Positions 8,058-14,762 of a stretch of 64,000 nt of DNA are shown here, in pieces; the first letter of the stretch is position 1; the number at the start of each line of letters is the position of its first letter. A program made the position numbers and the translations under genes. The stretch is taken from NCBI RefSeq assembly GCF_022919075.1, contig NZ_CP095078.1:5022001-5086000 (forward strand), read 5' to 3'. The notes beneath the pieces were generated by a model. It did no database searches and was not told the DNA's origin. It was given only the letters and a program-made list of their open reading frames with translations. The DNA is from Nocardioides sp. W7. Its GTDB lineage: Bacteria > Actinomycetota > Actinomycetes > Propionibacteriales > Nocardioidaceae.

Positions 8058-8837
8058 ATGCTCCCGTCCCGGCCCGTCCTGCTTCCCGGACTCCCGGTCC
8101 TGCGACGCGACGAACGACACCTCCAGATCGGCCTGGACCCGCCTCGATGCGCGGTGGTCCGCGACGATCCCGACGTACGACGGGTACTCGCCCAGCTGCA
8201 CGCCGGTCAGCCGCCTCTCCCCCGGACCGAGGCCGGTGCCCAGGCCCTCGACCAACTGGCCCGCGCCGGCCTGCTCGCCGACCTCGACGAGCTGGAGCGT
8301 CGACGGGCCAGCCGGCTCGAGGTCACCGTCGGTCTCGATGCCCCGGCCGACCTCACCCGGCCCGTCACCGACCGGTTGCGGGCCGCGGATCTCGTGGTCG
8401 CAGCCGACCTGGACCAGGCCGGCGTACTCCTGGTCCTGAGCGACGGTCAGGTCCCCCGGCAGCACCTGGACCCGTACGCCCGCGACGGCACGCCCCACCT
8501 CCTGGTGTCCACCGAACCGGTGGGCATGATCGTCGGTCCGTTCGTCGAGCCCGGTCGGACCGCCTGCGTGCGGTGCGTGGACGCCCACCTCGGCCTCGCC
8601 GACCCTCGGCGCGCCCTGCTCCTGGAGCAGGCGACGGTCCGGGTGCCCCGCGAACCCGTGCTGCACGCGGTCGCGCTGGCCTGGGCGGTCGCCGACCTGG
8701 TCGCGTGGGCCGAGGGCCGGGTGCCGTCGACCTGGTCGGCCACGGTCCGGTTCGACGCGAGCCTCGACGTACGACGCACGCCGTGGGCGCGGCACCCCGG
8801 CTGTGGCTGCGCGTGGGACCAGGCGCTGACCGGGTAG
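8058..8837 (+). CDS. Orphan TOMM cyclodehydratase/E1-like zinc protein
   Basis: 259 residues. The central and C-terminal parts resemble the E1/ThiF-like 'bacteriocin cyclodehydratase' proteins, including VGPFVEPGRTACVRCVDAHL (about 159-178). A tetra-cysteine zinc site is formed by CxxC at 170/173 and CxC at 249/251. In azole-peptide (TOMM) systems such proteins bind the leader peptide. Here there is no YcaO, dehydrogenase or precursor peptide nearby, so that role is not supported; actinobacteria often carry this protein alone. The ATG at 8058 begins MLPSRPVLLPGLPVL; a longer frame from 7929 would include the terminator hairpin and is rejected. Confidence 0.65.
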   Translation: MLPSRPVLLPGLPVLRRDERHLQIGLDPPRCAVVRDDPDVRRVLAQLHAGQPPLPRTEAGAQALDQLARAGLLADLDELERRRASRLEVTVGLDAPADLTRPVTDRLRAADLVVAADLDQAGVLLVLSDGQVPRQHLDPYARDGTPHLLVSTEPVGMIVGPFVEPGRTACVRCVDAHLGLADPRRALLLEQATVRVPREPVLHAVALAWAVADLVAWAEGRVPSTWSATVRFDASLDVRRTPWARHPGCGCAWDQALTG

Positions 8838-8838
8838 C

Positions 8839-9012
8839 TCACCACCACTCGCTGTCGAGTTTGCCCTCCATCGCGCGCAGGTGCTCGCGCGAGCAGGTCG
8901 GGCAGAAGGTCCGGGTCCGGCCGCGCTCGACCGCGGTGGTCCAGGTCAGGGCCGCCGCCGGGTCGTCGTCCTCGCTGTCTCGGCGACCGCAGAAGTCGCA
9001 GGTGCGCACCAC
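8839..9012 (-). CDS. Small zinc-ribbon protein, 57 aa
   Basis: On the minus strand two adjacent GTG codons (9012 and 9009) open a frame reading (M)VRTCDFCGRRDSEDDD, then an FCPTCSREHL segment, and ending DSEWW. Two CxxC pairs about 33 residues apart suggest one zinc ribbon; the protein is otherwise acidic. There is no recognised family. It is convergent with the cyclodehydratase-like gene with a one-base gap. Either GTG could start it. The hairpin at 9037-9075 isolates it from the small genes to its right. Confidence 0.7.
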   Translation of the reverse strand: MVRTCDFCGRRDSEDDDPAAALTWTTAVERGRTRTFCPTCSREHLRAMEGKLDSEWW

Positions 9013-9036
9013 TCCAGGGTAGGCGCCACGAACGCC

Positions 9037-9075
9037 AGGAGCCGGGCACGACCTCGAGGGTCGTACCCGGCTCCT
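9037..9075 (-). terminator. Terminator hairpin downstream of the whiB7 small-gene cluster
   Basis: Inverted repeat AGGAGCCGGG / CCCGGCTCCT (10 bp), one mismatch, then ACGACC / GGTCGT closing a TCGAG loop. It is 40 bases past the last stop of the leftward whiB7 cluster and upstream of the zinc-ribbon gene. Confidence 0.65.
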
Positions 9076-9115
9076 GCATCAGACACCCGCGATCAGGGTG
9101 CGCTGGGGTGGCCCG

Positions 9116-9310
9116 TCACAGTGCGCGGGCCAGGGCGAGCCGCGCCTGCTGCGCGGCTCGCTCGGCCTTGCGGGATAGACGTGCGGCACGGGCCACCTGG
9201 TGGCCAACGCGAAGCTGGCGCGCCTCTCCCAGGCGCGCGGACATTTGTGCGCGGGCCAGATCTTCGTTCATGAGACTCATGTCGTTGCTCCGGTTCAGGT
9301 AGGTGTTCAT
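9116..9310 (-). CDS. Small basic helical protein, paralogue A downstream of whiB7
   Basis: 64 residues from the ATG at 9310, with MNEDLARAQMSARLGEARQL as the conserved core and an Arg/Ala-rich helical tail ending RLALARAL. The C-terminal 54 residues match paralogue B at about 40 of 54 positions. The start at 9310 is preceded by AGAAGGACC, the same ribosome site as in B. An alternative ATG at 9280 has its own GGAG and would make the two proteins equal in length. No known domain, no cysteine, no membrane helix; the helix is amphipathic and strongly basic, which would suit binding to RNA, ribosome or membrane surface. It probably shares the whiB7 transcript. Confidence 0.7.
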   Translation of the reverse strand: MNTYLNRSNDMSLMNEDLARAQMSARLGEARQLRVGHQVARAARLSRKAERAAQQARLALARAL

Positions 9311-9339
9311 GTCGGGGTAGGTCCTTCTCAGTCAGGCGC

Positions 9340-9504
9340 TCAGAGCGCGCGGGCGAGGGCAGTGCGAGCCTGCGACGCGGCGAGCTCCGCGCGGCGGGTC
9401 ATCCGGTGCGCGCGGGCCAGCTGGTAGCCGCGACGCAGCTGCTGCGCCTCTCCCAGGCGCGCGGACATCTGCGCGCGAGCCAGGTTCTCGTTCATGACGT
9501 TCAT
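9340..9504 (-). CDS. Small basic helical protein, paralogue B downstream of whiB7
   Basis: 54 residues from the ATG at 9504, which follows AGAAGGACC. It begins MNVMNENLARAQMSARLGEA and ends RTALARAL. It is the tandem duplicate of paralogue A, 29 bases upstream of it. It lies 83 bases after whiB7; that gap contains a short direct repeat (GGTGCTGCGTGG, twice). Predicted to be a single charged helix. Function unknown; position suggests it is co-expressed with the WhiB7 antibiotic-response regulator. Confidence 0.72.
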   Translation of the reverse strand: MNVMNENLARAQMSARLGEAQQLRRGYQLARAHRMTRRAELAASQARTALARAL

Positions 9505-9587
9505 CTCGGTGGTCCTTCTCGGAGGTGGTTCGGCGGATGGTGGTGGTGCGGTGCTGCGTGGGTCGGTGCTGCGTGGTGCGGTGCCGC

Positions 9588-9902
9588 TCAGGCGGCGGTC
9601 TCGTCCTTGCGGGGACGCCCGCGGGGCCGCTTGCGGGGGATCACCGCTCCCTGGAGGAAGAGCTGGCCGCCCCAGACTCCCCACGGCTCGCGCCGCTGGA
9701 GAGCGCCGTCGAGGCATCGGGACCTGACCGGGCACTCCTGGCAGAGGGTCTTCGCGAACTCCACGTCGGCCGGCGACTCGGCGAACCACAGTTCCGGGTT
9801 CTTCACCCGGCACGGCAGCCGCTCGTCGTCGACCCGCTCCGCCTCGTCGTGCAGCTGGCCCAGGCTGGCTGCTTCGGTGCGGTCGAGAACACTGATGGTC
9901 AT
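9588..9902 (-). CDS. whiB7: WhiB7 iron-sulfur transcriptional regulator
   Basis: 104 residues with the WhiB [4Fe-4S] cysteines at 31, 54, 57 and 63 (CxxC at 54-57), the GVWGG turn at 75-79, and a C-terminal AT-hook RGRPRK at 94-99, which marks WhiB7 within the family. WhiB7 works with the primary sigma factor at promoters bearing AT-rich DNA next to the -35 and switches on intrinsic resistance genes after ribosome-targeting antibiotics. The ATG at 9902 has a strong GAAGGAGGTG site. Upstream lie a terminator, a 79-codon reading frame and a promoter, the arrangement of an attenuated whiB7 leader. Confidence 0.95.
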   Translation of the reverse strand: MTISVLDRTEAASLGQLHDEAERVDDERLPCRVKNPELWFAESPADVEFAKTLCQECPVRSRCLDGALQRREPWGVWGGQLFLQGAVIPRKRPRGRPRKDETAA

Positions 9903-9943
9903 GTTTCACCTCCTTCGGATCTGATCGCTTGCGTCTGATGCGC

Positions 9944-9987
9944 GGAAAACACAAAGGCCGCGAATCCCGGTGAGGGATCCGCGGCCT
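9944..9987 (-). promoter_or_regulatory. Attenuator (intrinsic terminator) in the whiB7 leader
   Basis: On the minus strand: stem AGGCCGCG / CGCGGCCT (8 bp), one A/C mismatch, then ATCCC / GGGAT around a 5-base loop, followed by TTTGTGTTTT. It sits 22 bases after the stop of the upstream ORF and 41 bases before the whiB7 ATG. whiB7 leaders in mycobacteria are known to use an upstream ORF plus early termination, relieved when translation of the ORF is impaired. The stem and T-tract are seen; the anti-terminator fold is not identified. Confidence 0.85.
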
Positions 9988-10009
9988 GGAGGCGACGACA
10001 CAGTGTTTC

Positions 10010-10249
10010 TCAACTGGTCGGTGGACTCCAGGCAGTGGTCCCCGGGACGTAGGCCGGGACGAGACCCCAGCCGCCCTTGATCTCGGTGATCTGGGTGGCG
10101 ACGCGGTCGCGCTTCGCGAGGGACGTGCCGGTGCCGGCGAACGTGCCGAAACCGGCGCCCCGCACGGTCGCGTCGAAGGCGTGGCCGCACATGGGCAGGG
10201 CGAAGCGAGACGGGGTCTGAACCGTCGTCATGAGCTTGGTGCTGTTCAC
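10010..10249 (-). CDS. Upstream ORF of the whiB7 leader, 79 aa
   Basis: A 79-residue frame from GTG 10249 with a strong AAGGAGGTGG site. It begins MNSTKLMTTVQTPSRF and ends VPGTTAWSPPTS, contains one cysteine, and has no known domain. Its stop lies 22 bases upstream of the attenuator stem, so ribosome progress through its 3' end could decide whether the stem forms. An internal ATG (MTTVQ) is an alternative start. Whether the peptide has any role beyond sensing translation is unknown. Confidence 0.75.
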   Translation of the reverse strand: MNSTKLMTTVQTPSRFALPMCGHAFDATVRGAGFGTFAGTGTSLAKRDRVATQITEIKGGWGLVPAYVPGTTAWSPPTS

Positions 10250-10326
10250 AGGGACCACCTCCTTCGGTACGTGTCGTGCGCTGGTCGTGCCAGGACCGTG
10301 ATGCGCGGTGTGTTCTTGGTGACGGA

Positions 10327-10375
10327 AAGTTACCGCGGGCTCTTGGTAAGGAGCAAACGATTTTATGACTATTTC
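10327..10375 (-). promoter_or_regulatory. Probable whiB7 promoter with AT-rich WhiB7-type box
   Basis: On the minus strand: -35 TTGCTC (10351-10356), 18-bp spacer, -10 TAACTT (10327-10332). Immediately upstream of the -35 is an AT-rich block (10357-10375, with ATAAAATCG), striking in this GC-rich window. That is where WhiB7 binds at autoregulated promoters. The predicted leader to the whiB7 start is about 420 bases. Confidence 0.65.
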
Positions 10376-10476
10376 GTGGGTTTCTTTTTCAACTGTCTCC
10401 ACGCGGCTTCCCGACACCGCGGATCGGGCGTCGGCGCGCGTGGAGTTTCCCGCTCCGTTGAGGGAGAAAGAGAGCC

Positions 10477-12516
10477 TCAGCCGACCAGGCCGAGGACGTC
10501 CTCGCCGTACTTCTCGACCTTGGACCGGCCTATACCACTGATGCGCAGCAGGTCCTGGGCCGAGCGCGGCTTGTGCTCCGCGATCAGCTGCAGGGTCGCG
10601 TCGGTGAAGATCACGAACGCGGGGACGCTCTCGTCGCCGGCCCGCGTCGTGCGCCACTCGCGCAGGCGCTCGAACAGCTCCTCGTCGTACGACGCCGGGC
10701 AGTTGTCGCACCGGCCGCGCTTCTTCTCCGCCCCGGTGTCGAGCGGCTTGCCGCACTCGCGGCAGCCGGCGACCTTCCGGCTGCGGGCCGGCGACCGCTC
10801 GACGCGGGCGTCGTCGGGCAGCAACGGATCGAGGAACCGCGACGGCTTGCGCCCGGCCCGGCCGCCCGGGTTGCGGGCCAGCGCCCAGGACAGCGACAGG
10901 TCGAGGCGCGCACGGGTCATGCCGACGTAGAGGAGTCGGCGCTCCTCCTCGACCGCGGCCGGGGTGTCGGCGTAGGTGATCGGCAGGGTGCCGTCCTGGA
11001 GCCCGCAGAGGAACACCGAGTCCCACTCCAGACCCTTGGCCGCGTGGAAGGTCGCCAGGGTGACCCCGTCGGCCACCGGCGCGTGCTGCTCGGAGGCCCG
11101 ACGGTCCAGGTCGTCGACGAAGGCACCGAGGTCTCCCCCGGCGGCCGCGAACTCGGAGGCCTGGTCGACCAGCGCCTGCCAGGACTCCCACCGGTCGCGG
11201 GTCTGGCCGCGGGTGGTGGGCGCCTCGGAGGTCCAGCCCATGCCCGCGAGCGTGCCGTGCACGTTCTCCAACAGCTCGTCTCCGGTCGCCTCGCCCTGCC
11301 CCGACCGCGCGGCGCCGCGGATCCGGGTCACCGCCTCCCGTACCTCGGGCCGGTCGAAGAACCGGGCGGCACCGCGGACGACGTACGGGAGCCCCCGGGC
11401 CGCGAGCGCCTCCTCGAAGGACTCGGACTGGGCGTTGATGCGGAACAGCACCGCGACCTCACCGAGCGTGCGGCCGCGGTCGCGCAGCGCCTTGATCTTC
11501 GCGGCGACCGCCTCGGCCTCCGCCACCTCGTCGGGGTACGGCGTGTAGGCGACCGTGGGTCCGGACGGACGCTGTGCCTGCAGCTTGACGCCCTGGCTCT
11601 CCGAGCCGGCCAGCAGCCTGTTGGCGGCCCCGACGACCTCGGGTGAGGAGCGGTAGTTGCGCACCAGCTCGACGGACGTGGTGCCGGGGAACTTCTTCGG
11701 GAAGTCGCGGAGGTAGTCGGCGTTGGCGCCGGCGAAGGAGTAGATCGTCTGGGCGGGGTCGCCGACCACGCAGAGCTCGTTGCGCCCGCCGAGCCACAGG
11801 TCGAGCAGGGCCGACTGCAGCGGGGAGACGTCCTGGAACTCGTCGACGACGAACCACTTGTACTGCCGGCGGACCTGCGCGGCGACCCGCTCGTCGTCGG
11901 CGAGCATGCCGGCGGTGAACAGCAACACGTCCTCCATGTCCATCCGGCCCTGGTTGCGCTTGACCTCCTCGTAGCTGCCGAACACCCGGCCGACCGTCTC
12001 CGGGTCGTGACCGGTGACCGAGCGACCGCGGGACGTGGCCACCCGGGCGTAGTCGTCGGGGTGGACGTTGCTGACCTTGGCCCACTCGATCTCGGAGGCC
12101 AGGTCGCGCAGCAGCGCCTGGTCGGCGGAGAGTCGCTGCCGGCGGGCCGCCGAGGCGAGCAGCCCGATCTTGGACTCGATCAGCTGGGGCAGCTCGGTGC
12201 CGTGGACGCCTGTCCAGAAGTAGCGCAGCTGACGCAGCGCGGCGGAGTGGAAGGTGCGGGCCTGGACGCCGCCCGCCCCGAGCTGACGCAGTCGGCCCCG
12301 CATCTCGCCGGCCGCCCGGGTCGTGAAGGTGACCGCCAGGACCTCGGTCGGGGCATAGACGCCGGACGCGACGCCGTACGCGATCCGGTGGGTGATCGCC
12401 CGGGTCTTGCCCGTGCCGGCACCGGCCAACACCCGCACCGGACCGCGCAGCGCCTCCGCGACCAGGCGCTGCTCGGGGTCGAGAGCGGCCAGCAGCTCGT
12501 CGGGCGCGGGGGGCAT
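10477..12516 (-). CDS. uvrD2: UvrD2-type superfamily 1 DNA helicase
   Basis: 679 residues. Motif I GAGTGKT (about 37-43), motif II VVDEFQDVSPLQ, the QTIY and ATFHAAKGLEWDSV motifs, and VGMTRAR show an active SF1A helicase. The C-terminus carries a tetra-cysteine segment (CREC then CDNC) and an HRDC domain ending GIGRSKVEKYG, the layout of actinobacterial UvrD2 rather than UvrD1 or PcrA. It is a cytoplasmic 3'-5' helicase in DNA repair. The ATG at 12516 starts MPPAPDELLAALDPEQ. Divergent from mycoredoxin, the usual actinobacterial neighbour. The whiB7-uvrD2 adjacency is also common in the phylum. Confidence 0.93.
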   Translation of the reverse strand: MPPAPDELLAALDPEQRLVAEALRGPVRVLAGAGTGKTRAITHRIAYGVASGVYAPTEVLAVTFTTRAAGEMRGRLRQLGAGGVQARTFHSAALRQLRYFWTGVHGTELPQLIESKIGLLASAARRQRLSADQALLRDLASEIEWAKVSNVHPDDYARVATSRGRSVTGHDPETVGRVFGSYEEVKRNQGRMDMEDVLLFTAGMLADDERVAAQVRRQYKWFVVDEFQDVSPLQSALLDLWLGGRNELCVVGDPAQTIYSFAGANADYLRDFPKKFPGTTSVELVRNYRSSPEVVGAANRLLAGSESQGVKLQAQRPSGPTVAYTPYPDEVAEAEAVAAKIKALRDRGRTLGEVAVLFRINAQSESFEEALAARGLPYVVRGAARFFDRPEVREAVTRIRGAARSGQGEATGDELLENVHGTLAGMGWTSEAPTTRGQTRDRWESWQALVDQASEFAAAGGDLGAFVDDLDRRASEQHAPVADGVTLATFHAAKGLEWDSVFLCGLQDGTLPITYADTPAAVEEERRLLYVGMTRARLDLSLSWALARNPGGRAGRKPSRFLDPLLPDDARVERSPARSRKVAGCRECGKPLDTGAEKKRGRCDNCPASYDEELFERLREWRTTRAGDESVPAFVIFTDATLQLIAEHKPRSAQDLLRISGIGRSKVEKYGEDVLGLVG

Positions 12517-12594
12517 CGAGGGAACATCTCCTGGGGACCGGTGGTTGGATCGGGTAGCAGTTCCAGACCCTAGACGCCGGAGGCGACAGTTCTG

Positions 12595-12846
12595 ATGTCG
12601 AGCACGTTCACGATGTACAGCACCCCGTGGTGCGGCTACTGCCACCGGCTGAAGGGCCAGCTCGACCGGGAGGGCATCGCCTTCGACATCGTCGACATCG
12701 AGCAGGTTCCGGAGGCCGCGCTGATCGTCGAGCAGGCCAACAACGGCAACCAGACCGTCCCGACGCTCGTCTACTCCGACGGCAGCGCACAGACGAACCC
12801 GTCGCTGATCCAGGTCAAGGAGAAGCTGGCCTCGCTGGCCTCCTGA
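12595..12846 (+). CDS. mrx1: Mycoredoxin (glutaredoxin-like, mycothiol-dependent)
   Basis: 83 residues with a thioredoxin fold and the CGYC active site (Cys13, Cys16) in STPWCGYCHRL, a cis-proline motif TVPTLVY and TNPS near the C-terminus. Mycoredoxins reduce protein-mycothiol mixed disulfides in the cytoplasm of actinobacteria. The ATG at 12595 follows GGAGGCGACAG. The TGA is immediately adjacent to the convergent nudC stop with no gap. Confidence 0.93.
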   Translation: MSSTFTMYSTPWCGYCHRLKGQLDREGIAFDIVDIEQVPEAALIVEQANNGNQTVPTLVYSDGSAQTNPSLIQVKEKLASLAS

Positions 12847-13755
12847 TCACCAGTGGCCGGGCAGCGGCCCGCCGTACCAGTGCTCGATCAGTGACCGGCT
12901 GATCGAGACGCCCTGCGGCAGCCGCACCCGCCCGGACTCCGCCTCGGCGCGGAGCTCGGCGCGCGTGAACCAGCGCGCCTCCTCGATCTCGTCCCGGTCG
13001 ACCTCGATGTCCGTGGAGGTCGCCCGGCCGACGAAGCCCAGCATCAGGCTGGCCGGCAGCGGCCAGGGCTGGTTGCCGAAGTACTCGACGTCTCCCACCG
13101 AGATGCCGGTCTCCTCGGCGACCTCGCGGCGTACGGCGTCCTCGAGCGTCTCGCCCGGCTCGCAGAAGCCGGCGAGGGTCGAGAACCGCCCCTCGGGCCA
13201 GACCGCCTGCCGGCCGAGCAGGCAACGCTCGTCGTCGGCCCCGGGCTCGCCCGCGGCGACGATCATGATGACGGCGGGGTCGGTGCGCGGGAACTGGGCG
13301 CGCCCGCACTGGGTGCAGGCCAGCTCGTGGCCGGAGGCACGCGGCACGAGGCCGCCTCCGCACCGCGGGCAGAACCGAGTCACGAAGAGCCACTCCGCGA
13401 GCCCGATCGCGTGCAGCAGCAGCGGTCCGCCCTCCAGAGAACCCTCGGCCAGCGGCGTGAGGAGGTCGCGCAGCCCGGCCCAGTCGCCGCCGGCCTGTGC
13501 GAGCTCGACCCCCGTGACGACGGCGAACCACGCCGCCTCGTCGCGCTCCCCCAGCAGCACCCGCACGCCCTCGGGCGCCTCCGCGGGCGAGACCCAGTCG
13601 AGCGCCCCGTCGCGCGGCTGCACGCGGGTGCCGGCGACCACGAGCACCCGGGTCCTCGGGTCGGCCCAGCGCTCCTCGAGCCAGGCCTCGTCCTTGCGTC
13701 GTACGGCGGCGCGGTCGTGCGGGTTGTCGACGATCCGGAGGTGGGGCTGGGTCAC
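12847..13755 (-). CDS. nudC: NAD(+) diphosphatase NudC
   Basis: 302 residues. A variable N-terminal domain is followed by a zinc ribbon (FCPRCGGG and ACTQCGRAQFPR), the Nudix box GFCEPGETLEDAVRREVAEE at about 204-223, and the NudC-specific NQPWPLPAS motif downstream. It hydrolyses NADH/NAD+ to NMN and AMP, and homologues also remove NAD caps from RNA. Divergent from deoD by 22 bases. Confidence 0.93.
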   Translation of the reverse strand: MTQPHLRIVDNPHDRAAVRRKDEAWLEERWADPRTRVLVVAGTRVQPRDGALDWVSPAEAPEGVRVLLGERDEAAWFAVVTGVELAQAGGDWAGLRDLLTPLAEGSLEGGPLLLHAIGLAEWLFVTRFCPRCGGGLVPRASGHELACTQCGRAQFPRTDPAVIMIVAAGEPGADDERCLLGRQAVWPEGRFSTLAGFCEPGETLEDAVRREVAEETGISVGDVEYFGNQPWPLPASLMLGFVGRATSTDIEVDRDEIEEARWFTRAELRAEAESGRVRLPQGVSISRSLIEHWYGGPLPGHW

Positions 13756-13777
13756 CCGGTCAGCCTAGGCTCGGACT

Positions 13778-14491
13778 GTGAGCACCCACATCGGCGCCCA
13801 GTCCGGGGCCATCGCGCCCGTCGTCCTGATGCCCGGCGACCCGCTGCGGGCCCGCTGGATCGCGGAGACCTTCCTCGACGACGCCCGGTGCTACACCGAG
13901 GTGCGCGGCATGTACGGCTTCACCGGCACCTGGCGCGGGCGGCCCGTCTCCGTGCAGGGGTCGGGGATGGGCCAGCCGTCGCTGGCGATCTACGCCCACG
14001 AGCTGTTCAGCGAGTACGACGTGCAGCGGGTGATCCGGGTCGGTTCCTGCGGCGCGATGACCGAGCGGGTCGCCGTCCGCGACATCGTGATCGCCTCCGG
14101 CGCCTGCACCGACTCCTCGATGAACCGGATCCGGTTCGAGGGCCTCGACTACGCCCCGGTCGCCGACTTCGGTCTGCTCAGGGCGGCGTACGACGCTGCG
14201 CAGGGCGCCGCCGGCGACGCCGCGGTGCACGTCGGGCTGATCTACAGCAGCGACTCGTTCTACCCCGCCCGGCCCGAGCTCTCGGCCCGACTGGTGGACC
14301 ACGGCGTACTGGCGGTCGAGATGGAGGCGAGCGCGCTCTACACGATCGCGGCGGGCTTCGGCCGGCAGGCGCTGGTGGTGTGCACCGTCTCCGACCACCT
14401 GGTCACCGGCGAGCAGACCTCGGCGCTGGAGCGCGAGCAGACCTTCGGGGCGATGGTCGAGATCGCGCTGACGGCCGGGCTCGACGGCTGA
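13778..14491 (+). CDS. deoD: Purine-nucleoside phosphorylase DeoD-type
   Basis: 237 residues, the length of hexameric bacterial PNP. Signatures: MPGDPLRARWIAE near the N-terminus, GSGMGQPSLAIYAHEL, RVGSCGAM, and the catalytic-Asp region CTVSDHLVTGEQTS. It cleaves purine (deoxy)nucleosides with phosphate to base plus (deoxy)ribose-1-phosphate. The GTG at 13778 is the only start that avoids overlapping nudC. A possible link to the nucleobase catabolism genes elsewhere in the window is suggestive only. Confidence 0.93.
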   Translation: MSTHIGAQSGAIAPVVLMPGDPLRARWIAETFLDDARCYTEVRGMYGFTGTWRGRPVSVQGSGMGQPSLAIYAHELFSEYDVQRVIRVGSCGAMTERVAVRDIVIASGACTDSSMNRIRFEGLDYAPVADFGLLRAAYDAAQGAAGDAAVHVGLIYSSDSFYPARPELSARLVDHGVLAVEMEASALYTIAAGFGRQALVVCTVSDHLVTGEQTSALEREQTFGAMVEIALTAGLDG

Positions 14492-14501
14492 TCGAGTCGG
14501 T

Positions 14502-14558
14502 CGACCCGTCGATCCTTCGGCGACACGCCGCGAAAAGTGCCGATTGAGTGACGGGTCG
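14502..14558. terminator. Extended inverted repeat between convergent deoD and a small membrane-protein gene
   Basis: CGACCCGTC (14502-14510) pairs with GACGGGTCG (14550-14558). Inside, after about seven unpaired bases on each side, CGGC..CAC faces GTGCCG. It lies between converging genes, so it is probably a bidirectional terminator. Confidence 0.45.
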
Positions 14559-14567
14559 CCGGCGGGG

Positions 14568-14753
14568 TCAGGAGCGGAAGGCCTTGAGGCCGAGTACGAA
14601 GACGCCGGCACCGAAGAAGCCGAGGACCGCGAACCCGATCCCCTGGTAGTCCTCGTCGCCACCGGCGACCCAGAGTCCGCCGACGACGGCCGGGGTCGCG
14701 CACATCAGGGCCAGCAGCAGGAGCGGCCAGGAGACGCCGCGGGATTCCGTCAC
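14568..14753 (-). CDS. Small two-helix membrane protein, 61 aa
   Basis: Begins MTESRGVSWPLLLLALMC. The two hydrophobic stretches (about 9-28 and 38-55) are joined by an acidic loop GGDEDYQG, ending LKAFRS. No family recognised. It is divergent from the flavin monooxygenase gene with only nine bases between start codons, so the promoters must overlap or be leaderless. Confidence 0.6.
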   Translation of the reverse strand: MTESRGVSWPLLLLALMCATPAVVGGLWVAGGDEDYQGIGFAVLGFFGAGVFVLGLKAFRS

Positions 14754-14762
14754 GCGTCGAGG

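Noticed and set aside
8838-9115. RiPP precursor peptide for the cyclodehydratase-like protein
   Set aside because: The only small frame here encodes a zinc ribbon with two CxxC pairs, not a leader plus Cys/Ser/Thr-rich core.
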